From NCBI GenBank assembly GCA_003175915.1, contig PSRH01000192.1:1-15417 (forward strand): a DNA stretch of 15,417 nt, in the 5' to 3' direction. Origin of the DNA: Candidatus Melainabacteria bacterium (lineage in GTDB: Bacteria > Cyanobacteriota > Vampirovibrionia > Obscuribacterales > Obscuribacteraceae). The first letter of the stretch is position 1, and each line of letters opens with the position of its first letter. Below are positions 1-6,997 of this stretch, piece after piece. The notes beneath the pieces are model-generated. The model saw only the letters and a list, made by a program, of their open reading frames with translations. It did not search any database and was not told the DNA's origin. The position numbers and the translations under genes are program-made.

Positions 1-171
1 GGATTCGGTCCTCCAGGCGGTGGCGGATTCGGTCCTCCAGGCGGTAGCGGATTCGGTCCTCCAGGCGGTAGCGGCGGTCCTCCAGGCGGCGGTGGACTCG
101 GTCCTCCAGGCGGTAGCGGCGGTCCTGCAGGCGGCGGTGGATTCGGTCCTCCAGGCGGTAGCGGCGGTCCT
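1..171 (+). repeat. Tandem 24-nt and 21-nt repeats encoding Gly/Pro tail
   Basis: A 24-base unit starting GGATTCGGTCC (occasionally GGACTC) occurs at 1-24, 25-48, 49-72, 94-117 and 139-162. A 21-base unit starting GGCGGTCCT occurs at 73-93 and 118-138, with a partial copy from 163. Copies differ by zero to two bases, so the array looks recently expanded by slippage or unequal recombination. Both unit lengths are multiples of three, so changes in copy number keep the reading frame. The array continues off the left edge. Confidence 0.9.
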
Positions 172-186
172 CAGAACAGTGAGTGA
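1..186 (+). CDS. C-terminal end of a protein with a Gly/Pro-rich repeat tail (5' truncated by window)
   Basis: Frame 1 is open from the first base to a TGA at 184-186, giving 61 residues. They consist of GFGPPGGS-type octapeptides alternating with GGPPGGG-type heptapeptides and finish with the unique end PQNSE. Such tails are disordered and are common at the C-termini of exported or surface proteins. Frame choice rests on composition: frame 1 gives a regular Gly/Pro pattern, and the neighbouring protein at 1672-2850 also ends in a Gly/Pro/Met-rich tail (for example PPGGPQGGGMPPG). The two may therefore be paralogues or at least similarly built; only the upstream sequence could show this. The body of the protein lies outside the window, so no function can be assigned. 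Confidence 0.75.
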   Translation, partial: GFGPPGGGGFGPPGGSGFGPPGGSGGPPGGGGLGPPGGSGGPAGGGGFGPPGGSGGPQNSE

Positions 187-232
187 CGGCCTCCATGATT
201 GAGTAGAAAGCTAAGCGTTCAGCCGGATTCAA

Positions 233-550
233 TCATTGACTGATTAGCAGAGATTTCACAAAAGCCTCATCCCCGATAACTAGGAATGGTCTCGGGCAAT
301 CCTGGCAGCCGGGTGAGCCGACGACCAGGAGTCCTTTATCTAAGACTGCGGCATTGTCGTTCGCAATGTCTGGCCAATGTTGTAGGAATTTCACCAGATC
401 CACTGGGTCAACTCTCTTCACTACGAAACTACAGGCGCAAATTGGCTGCACTTCATCGCGCAATAACTTCGTATTAAACTCGACGGTACGAACGCGTTTT
501 GTCCATTCATTTACCAGGTCGTTATGGACACCGAGACGAAGTAATTGCAC
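233..550 (-). CDS. Unrecognised small protein with two cysteine pairs, coupled to the upstream oxidoreductase
   Basis: A 105-residue protein starting at GTG 550, stop TGA at 233-235. An AAGGAG at 558-563 lies seven bases before this GTG, so I prefer it to the TTG at 574, which has only a weak site. The gene follows the oxidoreductase stop (578) by 27 bases on the same strand, so they are very likely one transcript. It has no signal peptide or membrane segment. Cysteines sit at 38 and 40 (ICACSF) and at 82 and 85 (PGCQDCPRPF); a hydrophobic stretch GLLVVG precedes the second pair and FLVIGDEAFV follows it, which resembles a beta-strand/turn arrangement. The CxxC could bind metal or act in redox chemistry, in keeping with the neighbouring reductase, but this is inference. 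I do not recognise the family. Confidence 0.65.
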   Translation of the reverse strand: MQLLRLGVHNDLVNEWTKRVRTVEFNTKLLRDEVQPICACSFVVKRVDPVDLVKFLQHWPDIANDNAAVLDKGLLVVGSPGCQDCPRPFLVIGDEAFVKSLLISQ

Positions 551-557
551 CTGGTTA

Positions 558-563
558 CTCCTT
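558..563 (-). promoter_or_regulatory. Ribosome binding site fixing the GTG start at 550
   Basis: Read on the minus strand this is AAGGAG, seven bases upstream of GTG 550. It overlaps the extra codons of the longer open frame that would begin at TTG 574, so it favours the shorter protein. Confidence 0.65.
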
Positions 564-577
564 AATGGAGACAATTC

Positions 578-1549
578 CTACACTTTCACTACGATCTTAC
601 CATTCGCTTTATTCGATTCCATCAATCGTTGGGCTTCACGAATTTCATCGAAGGGAAACACCGCTACCGGTTTCGCTTTGTACACACCTTTTTCGACACG
701 TTCCACAATCTCCTGCAAAGGAATTTCAGATACCGGAAACTCCGGACTACCAAATACAAAGCTACCAAATAGACTGAAGTGAACGCCACTCGCCATCTGT
801 AGCAACGGGTTGAAGTCCGGTACTGGTGCAAGTCCACCCAACCAGCCGGCCATACAGACACGTCCATGTCGACGTGGAATAGCAATTGAATCGAGCAAAG
901 TACTGTTGCCGACGAGGTCGAGCACAGCATCCACTTTCTTTCTTTCTGGCAGACGCATGGAAAGCTCCGGCCCCTCAAGCTCTGGTCTCTTTGCCCCAAG
1001 TTCAAGAAGCTTTTCAAAGCGAGCCTTATTGCGTGTGGTTGCGATTACATTCAGCCCCGCATTGGCCGCAATATTCAAGGCCGCTTGTCCTAGTGAGGAA
1101 GTAGCGCCGCGAAGAACGAGGGTTTGTCCCTTTTCAATCTGCAGATTGCCGTAAAGGCATGTCCATGCCGTAGCGTAAGACTCTGGTATCACAGCCAACT
1201 CCTCCCACGGTAGATTCGTCACGACTTTCACGACGTTAGTTACAGGCGCGACCGTCAGTTCTGCGTAACTGCCGTTGATCGTTCTTCCCAGTCCACCCAT
1301 AAATGCAGCCACTTTATCAGCAGGTTTAAACTCTCCGCCCGGAGCGACCACCACCTCGCCAACACACTCAATTCCGCTGACCTCAGCTGCCTCGGCCCAC
1401 TCGCCTTTGCGCATGTGGGTTTCGGCGTGATTTACGCCAAAGCCTTTGACCGCGATCAACACCTGGCCAGCCTTTGGCTGAGGATCAGGTAACTCCTTAA
1501 TTTCCAGGGTTTCAAGCCCACCAAACCCATTCAGAACAATTGCACGCAT
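578..1549 (-). CDS. Zinc-independent MDR-family oxidoreductase (quinone oxidoreductase/alcohol dehydrogenase-like)
   Basis: A 323-residue medium-chain dehydrogenase/reductase, a normal length for the quinone oxidoreductase branch. The N-terminal GroES-like domain has the family's VNHAETHMRKG segment (residues 39-49, equivalent to VNPxDxxxRxG). The nucleotide-binding fold begins with GATSSLGQAA (148-157), where the usual AxxGxxG becomes a Ser-containing loop, followed by a TTRN segment typical of NADP(H) preference. The catalytic and structural zinc cysteine clusters of true alcohol dehydrogenases are absent. The expected reaction is NAD(P)H-dependent reduction of a quinone, enone or similar compound in the cytoplasm; the substrate cannot be told. 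The start is supported by AAGGAGG at 1557-1563, seven bases upstream of ATG 1549. The small gene at 233-550 follows in the same direction. Confidence 0.88.
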   Translation of the reverse strand: MRAIVLNGFGGLETLEIKELPDPQPKAGQVLIAVKGFGVNHAETHMRKGEWAEAAEVSGIECVGEVVVAPGGEFKPADKVAAFMGGLGRTINGSYAELTVAPVTNVVKVVTNLPWEELAVIPESYATAWTCLYGNLQIEKGQTLVLRGATSSLGQAALNIAANAGLNVIATTRNKARFEKLLELGAKRPELEGPELSMRLPERKKVDAVLDLVGNSTLLDSIAIPRRHGRVCMAGWLGGLAPVPDFNPLLQMASGVHFSLFGSFVFGSPEFPVSEIPLQEIVERVEKGVYKAKPVAVFPFDEIREAQRLMESNKANGKIVVKV

Positions 1550-1671
1550 GTATATGCCTCCTTCCGATCGAACGCACGGGCTCAGATACGCTCTCAGACG
1601 ATTTTTAAAAAGACGCGTGGCATTAGCAATAAGTTGCTTTCGTCGGCAGAATTTTATTTCATTGAGGGTTC
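1550..1671. promoter_or_regulatory. Divergent intergenic control region
   Basis: This 122-base gap separates the minus-strand oxidoreductase from the plus-strand kinase operon, so promoters for both must lie here or inside the genes. CTCAGA occurs twice (1581-1586 and 1592-1597). TTGCTT at 1634-1639 and AT-rich DNA after it could serve the plus operon, but I see no convincing paired -35/-10 in either direction. Confidence 0.4.
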
Positions 1672-2850
1672 ATGACATGGCGGAGAACTGGCGTTTATTT
1701 TAGACTTGCCATTGGCATGAAAGGACTGATGACCGGAAAGCGACATTGTCAAGATTCTGCGGCTGGTGGTTTGATCTTCCCGCTTGCGATTATCATGCTC
1801 GTTTTTGTGTTCCCCGGGCTGCCGACACAGTCCGCAGAAAGGAGAGCGCTCTCCGCTCCGGAATTATCAGCTCTAATTTCAAACGGCACCAGCGGAGTTA
1901 CGTCAACTAACGTGCGAGTAACAAGCATTGGTCCGCTCGTAACAGTACTGGCCGACAAAGATGCCAATGCAGATGACCGTGACCTGAAAATAGAGGCTAT
2001 GTTCATAGCCAAAGCGTTGATTCAAGGTGCTCCAGCACAGACGGAAACAGTAAAGGTTATCTTCTTCCAGCAGGGAAAGGAAGGTCGCTTTATAACCATC
2101 TCTAAGCAAAGCGTAGCGGATTATGGTGCAGGTAGAATGTCCGCGGACAAACTTCTCTCTTCTTTGGTTCTGAACACAGTAACTCCCGAAAAGGCTCCAA
2201 ATGTTCTACCTGGGGAACAGTATGAAAGGAGACTATTGGCCTGGGAGCGCATCGAAAAACTGAAAAAGCAGGGCACAGGTGTGGTGCGATTCGAGGAAAT
2301 CTTCCGCGGAATAGAAGATATGATCAAGGCTGGAAATTCTGAGGAGGCATTGCAAAAGCTTACTTTTCTGGAAACGAAGCTCTCTGATCAAGAAGAGCTT
2401 TTAAAACAAGCGAAAAACTCGCAACGTGGCTTGGGTGTGCCAGCAGTAAGAAATGTACAGGGACAAACCTCCGGTCGATCAGCTTCATTCACTGGATCAA
2501 ACGTTGCGCCTAATCAGCAACCAACTTTTATACCGCCGGATGCAGATCGCTTGGAGCAAACATTCAAACAGCAAAGCAATGAGCTAATCAATCAGGTTTC
2601 AGCAAAGGATTCATCCACAGGTCAACGCTTACGCGTGCTCAAGCAACAAATCGAGCAGAATTTATCCTCCGGAAACAGACCTCAGGCATTCGCATTGATA
2701 CATCAATTTCATACGGCTGTTCAGTCTGCGATCGGCACAGATCCCTTCGCGCCTCCAGGGGGCCCCCAGGGCGGAGGTATGCCACCCGGGGCAGGCAATG
2801 GGGGACCGATGAGGCCCGGTGGAGGAGAAGGACCACCTGATCAGTTCTGA
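1672..2850 (+). CDS. Exported or membrane-anchored protein of unknown function with Gly/Pro-rich tail
   Basis: A 392-residue protein. A hydrophobic segment at about residues 33-50 (GLIFPLAIIMLVFVFPGL) follows a basic N-terminus and reads as a signal peptide or anchor, with a possible cleavage near TQSA at 52-55. A mixed alpha/beta region (about 57-170) is followed by charged, helix-rich segments likely to be coiled coil (about 183-250 and 290-350) and a low-complexity tail (359-392) rich in Gly, Pro and Met. GAGGG five bases before ATG 1672 supports this start; ATG 1717 is an alternative that would still keep the hydrophobic segment. The kinase gene begins 54 bases after its stop on the same strand, so it is probably the first gene of that operon and may be a partner or target of the kinase. 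I do not recognise the family. The tail resembles that of the protein ending at 186. Confidence 0.8.
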   Translation: MTWRRTGVYFRLAIGMKGLMTGKRHCQDSAAGGLIFPLAIIMLVFVFPGLPTQSAERRALSAPELSALISNGTSGVTSTNVRVTSIGPLVTVLADKDANADDRDLKIEAMFIAKALIQGAPAQTETVKVIFFQQGKEGRFITISKQSVADYGAGRMSADKLLSSLVLNTVTPEKAPNVLPGEQYERRLLAWERIEKLKKQGTGVVRFEEIFRGIEDMIKAGNSEEALQKLTFLETKLSDQEELLKQAKNSQRGLGVPAVRNVQGQTSGRSASFTGSNVAPNQQPTFIPPDADRLEQTFKQQSNELINQVSAKDSSTGQRLRVLKQQIEQNLSSGNRPQAFALIHQFHTAVQSAIGTDPFAPPGGPQGGGMPPGAGNGGPMRPGGGEGPPDQF

Positions 2851-2904
2851 GATTGCCATTGTACACCGCAATAATTCCAGCTTACGACAGGGCAAGGACA
2901 AGGC

Positions 2905-4611
2905 GTGACAGGAGATACCGAAGAGCCGAGGGAAACACAATTCAGAGATACACACGACTACGGGCACAGTGTGAAGTCTCGGGATCCTCTCATTGGTACC
3001 ACATTGGATGGACGCTTTGTAATAGAGGAGGTACTCGGTACCGGCGGTATCAGCATCGTTTATAAGGCGAAGCAGTTACGTGTAGACAGACCGGTAGCTA
3101 TTAAAACGCTTCAGCTCAGAGTTGACACTAAACCGGTTTACCGAGAACGCTTCCAAAGAGAAATTAGCAGCCTCTGCAAATTGAGCCATCCCAATATTGT
3201 CACAGTATTTGATTGCATCATCGGCGAAGACGATCAGCCCTACATCGTGATGGACTATCTCAGTGGGCGAAGTCTCGAAGCACTGATTAAGGATAACGGA
3301 CCGCTTGATATCGAACGCTTCGCACGAATCTCCATTCAGATATGTGGCGCACTGGATCATGCGCACAGAAAGGGTATCGTGCATAGGGATTTAAAGCCAG
3401 GAAATATCGTACTTATGGACGACGAAATGGACTTCGTCAAAGTTGTTGATTTTGGTCTGGCCAAAATTGGTGAAGAAGGAAGAAAGCTAACACAATCCGG
3501 CGAGCTATGGGGCAGCCCGCCTTACATGAGCCCTGAGCAGTGCATGGGTGGTTCGGTGGATTTACGCTCAGACATCTATTCTCTTGGGATTTTGATGTAT
3601 GAAATGCTGGCTGGGCAAGACCCATTTCATGAGGCAGTTACGGTCTTTGAACTAATTCAGAAACACGTGAGCACGCAGCCGCCAAGATTGAGCGAAGTCA
3701 ACCCGCAGGTAGTAGTTCCACCTGCTCTGGAGTCTGTGATATTCAAGGCATTAGAGAAAGATCGGGAACAAAGATATCAATCCGGGCAACAACTACAAAA
3801 TGCAATTCTTGAAGCCTGTTCTAAAACTGTAGATCGCCACGTCGGTGAATTCTTGACTCATCTGGCCAATGAATCAAGGTCGACATCATCCGAACAGAGA
3901 GCAAAGCAGGAACAGCTAGCAACTGATTCGAACCCCAACGTGGCTAACTATTTCAATCAAGCGTTAAACCCAATGGCATATGAAGAGACGACGGAGACGC
4001 TCTCGTCCAGCATTAAACAGAAACCGCCAAAACCCGAGGCAACCCAGCCAGTTGAAACGAGACCATCGGATCTTGCACCGGTCATGGACAAAGCCATACG
4101 GAAAGATGCCCCGCAAGTTTCTCGTCTTCGCAATGAACCGATGCCTTCCCCAACATCACAGGGGAGATCTTTTACCGTCCTCATTGCAGTTTTAGCCGGT
4201 GCTGTGTTGACTATTTGCATTCTTATCTTAATCGCTACGCTCAACAAGCCTACAACCACCGTGCATGAAACCGTCCCTGGTGCTGAAACACCAAATGCTG
4301 TAATCCAACAACAGACACCCACGTCAAGCGTCGGGACTGGAACCAAGTTACCGACCGAGCCTGTTTCATCTTCGTCTTCTGTCAATCCAAAAACTTCTTC
4401 AATACCAACTGTCACAAAGACCAGCGCGAATAGACATATTGTTCAAACCCACAGAGAAACTGAGCCTGGGATTGGCACAAATTTGAAAAAGAGACCAACT
4501 ACCCTTACTGCGCCACGTCCCCATCCGGAGGTCGAGCCTCGAAGTAAGGAGAGTAGCTCGAGCAGTGATCCCTGGTCTGCGCTGAATAAGTTGAGAAAAG
4601 GAACCCAGTGA
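2905..4611 (+). CDS. Transmembrane Hanks-type Ser/Thr protein kinase
   Basis: A 568-residue protein with GTG start; AAGGA at 2894-2898 lies six bases upstream. The kinase domain spans about 38-305: glycine loop LGTGGISIVYKA (44-55), catalytic-pair lysine K67 in VAIK, helix-C glutamate E86, catalytic loop HRDLKPGN (160-167, base D162), DFG at 182-184, and MSPEQ (208-212) as the APE equivalent. All essential residues are present, so it should be active. The third Gly of the GxGxxG loop is Ser (S50), a tolerated change. A linker (about 306-422) leads to one membrane helix (about 423-447) and a roughly 120-residue external tail rich in Ser, Thr and Pro. No PASTA, TPR or other sensor domain is visible in the tail. 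The TPR gene follows after 16 bases, so the two are almost certainly co-transcribed. Confidence 0.95.
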   Translation: MTGDTEEPRETQFRDTHDYGHSVKSRDPLIGTTLDGRFVIEEVLGTGGISIVYKAKQLRVDRPVAIKTLQLRVDTKPVYRERFQREISSLCKLSHPNIVTVFDCIIGEDDQPYIVMDYLSGRSLEALIKDNGPLDIERFARISIQICGALDHAHRKGIVHRDLKPGNIVLMDDEMDFVKVVDFGLAKIGEEGRKLTQSGELWGSPPYMSPEQCMGGSVDLRSDIYSLGILMYEMLAGQDPFHEAVTVFELIQKHVSTQPPRLSEVNPQVVVPPALESVIFKALEKDREQRYQSGQQLQNAILEACSKTVDRHVGEFLTHLANESRSTSSEQRAKQEQLATDSNPNVANYFNQALNPMAYEETTETLSSSIKQKPPKPEATQPVETRPSDLAPVMDKAIRKDAPQVSRLRNEPMPSPTSQGRSFTVLIAVLAGAVLTICILILIATLNKPTTTVHETVPGAETPNAVIQQQTPTSSVGTGTKLPTEPVSSSSSVNPKTSSIPTVTKTSANRHIVQTHRETEPGIGTNLKKRPTTLTAPRPHPEVEPRSKESSSSSDPWSALNKLRKGTQ

Positions 4612-4627
4612 CAGGAGAACGGTAGCT

Positions 4628-5575
4628 ATGCAACAACAATCCAGGCATCATAGGCTTTTCATCGCCTTTGCTTGCTTCTTTGCACCATTGGCGGCATGGG
4701 GTGAGACAGCGAAGTGGGACCCGAGTTACCAGGAAGGCATCTCGGCCTATAAACTAGGTGAATACGCTGACGCTGAAAAGTCCTTGTTGGAAGCAAAGGC
4801 ACAGGCAGAGAAGTGTGGTGCAACAGATGCAGAAATGGCATTGATACTCGACAGCCTGGGAGACGTGTACGGTGACCAGAACAAGTTTACAGAGGCAGAA
4901 CCCTTGTACCAGCGGGTAATCTCGATCAAAGAAAAAGCCCTCGGACCAGATAATCCAGATCTGGCAATTTACTTGGGCAAGCTAGCCCTCGTAGACTTCG
5001 GCGACCGCAAAGATGCTGAAGCAGAGTCACTTCTCAAACGGGCTCTCTTAATGAAAGAAAAAGCTCTTGGACCAGATGATCCAGATCTGGCCAGTTGTAT
5101 CACTTGCCTGGCGCTCGTCTACAACAGCCAACATAAGTACGACGAAGCAGAGGCAATGTCCAAACGCGCTCTTGCCATCAAAGAAAAGGCTCTCGGGCCG
5201 GACAACCCAGATCTGGCAACCTGCGTAAATTCTCTGGCGGTCATCTACTATGTTCAGCATAAATACGACCTGGCAGAACCACTTTTTAAACGAACGATAG
5301 CCTTCGACGAGAAGGCTGCCGAACCGGATCATACGGCCATGGTCAATCACCTTGTTGATCTGGCGAAGCTATATCAGGATGAAGGTAGGTATAAAGAAGC
5401 AATTCCACTGATTGAGCGTGCTCTCTCGGTCAGGGAAAAAGATCTCAGTCCGGATCACCCTGGTCTCATTACCTATATTGATAATCTGGCCGCACTGTAT
5501 AAAGCAGATGGCAGAAACACAGAAGCAGCAGAGCTGGAGAAAAGATCTAAAGCCATTAATGCAGGAACAAAGTAG
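4628..5575 (+). CDS. Exported kinesin-light-chain-type TPR protein
   Basis: A 315-residue protein. The N-terminus (MQQQSRHHRLF, then hydrophobic to AAWG) is a signal peptide with likely cleavage after AWG at about residue 25. The rest is five to six 42-residue TPR units of the kinesin-light-chain class, each joined by a KEKALGPDNPDLA-like loop (at about 101, 143 and 185, with diverged copies near 227 and 269). Such repeats form a superhelical binding surface for other proteins. The start has AGGAG at 4613-4617, ten bases before ATG 4628. The gene begins 16 bases after the kinase stop, so the pair is likely translated from one message. An exported TPR scaffold beside a kinase with a bare external tail suggests that it contacts that tail or a surface partner; this is inference. 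Confidence 0.92.
   Translation: MQQQSRHHRLFIAFACFFAPLAAWGETAKWDPSYQEGISAYKLGEYADAEKSLLEAKAQAEKCGATDAEMALILDSLGDVYGDQNKFTEAEPLYQRVISIKEKALGPDNPDLAIYLGKLALVDFGDRKDAEAESLLKRALLMKEKALGPDDPDLASCITCLALVYNSQHKYDEAEAMSKRALAIKEKALGPDNPDLATCVNSLAVIYYVQHKYDLAEPLFKRTIAFDEKAAEPDHTAMVNHLVDLAKLYQDEGRYKEAIPLIERALSVREKDLSPDHPGLITYIDNLAALYKADGRNTEAAELEKRSKAINAGTK
4928..5305 (+). repeat. Three near-identical 126-nt repeats coding TPR units
   Basis: The segment beginning AAAGAAAA(A/G)GC recurs at 4928, 5054 and 5180, exactly 126 bases (42 codons) apart. The match extends through the codons for the GPD(N/D)(N/D)PDLA loop. Conservation at the DNA level points to recent duplication of whole TPR units inside the gene. 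Confidence 0.8.
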
Positions 5576-5618
5576 GTGAGAGTTGGTGTCATTCTAGTGA
5601 ATGAAAAAGCATTTGCTG

Positions 5619-5627
5619 TGTGATAAT
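5619..5627 (+). promoter_or_regulatory. Possible extended -10 promoter element for the MFS gene
   Basis: TGTGATAAT fits an extended -10 (TG-N-hexamer GATAAT, five of six to consensus) 37 bases before the MFS start codon. No good -35 is found at 16-18 bases, so the site is tentative. If real, it would let the exporter be transcribed apart from the kinase-TPR genes. Confidence 0.3.
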
Positions 5628-5664
5628 GCAAAGAATGCAGTCCAAATTAGAATTTCACTAAGAT

Positions 5665-6969
5665 ATGGCACCACCAAGCGCAAGCACGACAAACCCATTG
5701 CGGGTCTTTGGGAATCGAGAATACTCGCTATATTTCGGTGGTCAATTGGTCTCGCAGGTCGGCACCTGGATGCAACAAATAGCGCTGAGCTGGCTGACTT
5801 ACAAACTGACCAGTTCTCCAGTTCTGCTCGCAGTAGTGGGGGCGTCAAGTCAATTGCCGGCCTTAGTGGTTATGCCGTTTGCTGGCGTAATGGCAGATCG
5901 CTTCAATCGACATCGCATTGTCGTGCTTACGCAAACGGCTGCTATGACGCAAGCGGGTTTGTTGGCATATCTAACGCTTACTCATCAAGTGCACGTATGG
6001 TACTTAATAGCGCTCGGCCTCATGATGGGAGTAATCAACGCATTCGATATGCCGGTTCGTTCGGCCTTTGTCTACGGGATGATCAAGGAAAAGGACGATT
6101 TGCCCGCGGCTATCGCCATGAATTCCAGCTTGATGAATCTATCAAGATTACTTGGTCCGGCCCTGGCCGGTTTCGTGGTGGCATCTCTCGGTGAAGGTAT
6201 GTGCTTTCTTTTGAATGCTGCAAGTTACATTGCCGTCATTACGGCTTTGATGTTTATTCATGGTAATTTCGATCCGAAGAAGGAGCGCGGAAAGAGTAGT
6301 GTTCTGAGTGAGTTAATCGATGGGTTACAATACGCGCTGAAAACCACGCCTATTCGTGCCACTATCCTCTTATTGGCCGTATTCGGGTTTGGCGGAATGG
6401 CATATGCGATGTTGCTGCCTGTGTTTGTAAAGGAGATTGGTGGTGATGCCACCACACTTGGCTATCTGAGTTCCGCATCGGCGTTCGGTTCCGTTGTCGG
6501 TACGGCAATTCTAGCTACGAGGAAGAGTGTGCTGGGACTGGGGCGCTGGATCATTGCTAGTTCGTTTGTTTATTCAATTGCCTTATTTGCCTTTGGTTTT
6601 GCACGCAGTTTTTGGATCTCGCTGCCGATCCTGGCAGTACTGGGAGCGGCCATGATGCTACAGATGGGATGCTGTAACACAATCCTCCAATCCGTGGTGG
6701 AGGAAGACAAACGCGGGCGTGTGATGAGCCTTTTCACAATGGCTTTCATGGGAACGATTCCGCTCGGCAGCTTAGTCGCCGGAACGGTGGCAAATCATTT
6801 TGGATTTCAAACAATGATTTTCTCTTGTGCTATTTATTGTTTCGCAGTAGCGATCATCCTGGCTACGCAGATGCCACGCCTGCGCCGTGAAGGCAGACCG
6901 GTCTATATCGAACGCGGACTTCTGGAAGCCGAAGAAGAAGCGGATTTCATCGCCAAACCGATTGCCTGA
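5665..6969 (+). CDS. MFS transporter, MFS_3/EntS-like exporter family
   Basis: A 434-residue polytopic membrane protein with about twelve hydrophobic segments in two halves joined by a basic loop near 205-220. The first-half motif A is present as GVMADRFNRHR (74-84). The opening pattern FGNREYSLYFGGQLVSQVGTWMQQIALSWL and the NAFDMPVRSAFV segment (about 125-137) are characteristic of the MFS_3 group (transmembrane secretion effector, includes the enterobactin exporter EntS). These are proton-driven drug or siderophore exporters; the substrate here is unknown. The C-terminus carries an acidic tail (LEAEEEADF). The start has no clear Shine-Dalgarno site, but an in-frame homologous start elsewhere is not evident. 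It lies 89 bases after the TPR gene on the same strand, so it may be read from that operon or from its own promoter. It converges with the gene ending at 6998. Confidence 0.92.
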   Translation: MAPPSASTTNPLRVFGNREYSLYFGGQLVSQVGTWMQQIALSWLTYKLTSSPVLLAVVGASSQLPALVVMPFAGVMADRFNRHRIVVLTQTAAMTQAGLLAYLTLTHQVHVWYLIALGLMMGVINAFDMPVRSAFVYGMIKEKDDLPAAIAMNSSLMNLSRLLGPALAGFVVASLGEGMCFLLNAASYIAVITALMFIHGNFDPKKERGKSSVLSELIDGLQYALKTTPIRATILLLAVFGFGGMAYAMLLPVFVKEIGGDATTLGYLSSASAFGSVVGTAILATRKSVLGLGRWIIASSFVYSIALFAFGFARSFWISLPILAVLGAAMMLQMGCCNTILQSVVEEDKRGRVMSLFTMAFMGTIPLGSLVAGTVANHFGFQTMIFSCAIYCFAVAIILATQMPRLRREGRPVYIERGLLEAEEEADFIAKPIA

Positions 6970-6997
6970 GCCAACGGCCCTTGAACCCGGAAGATCG

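Noticed and set aside
20..202. Frame-2 open frame through the repeat, Val/Leu/Gln/Ala-rich
   Set aside because: It is a by-product of a repeat whose unit lengths are multiples of three. Frame 1 gives the typical Gly/Pro tail and ends cleanly.
195..236. Inverted repeat ATGATTGA/TCAATCAT as a bidirectional terminator between convergent genes
   Set aside because: AT-rich eight-base stem with a 26-base loop and no T-run; it also overlaps the stop codon of the minus-strand gene.
354..782. Plus-strand 142-residue open frame
   Set aside because: Antisense to the oxidoreductase end and the small Cys gene, both with good ribosome sites; composition is Ser/Thr-rich as in shadow frames.
3957..4415. 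Minus-strand 152-residue open frame inside the kinase gene
   Set aside because: Antisense to the low-complexity linker and tail of the kinase; no ribosome site or family pattern.
5601..6194. Plus-strand 197-residue frame starting upstream of the MFS start
   Set aside because: It overlaps the clearly conserved MFS frame in another phase, and its Ser/Arg-rich composition lacks any fold signal.
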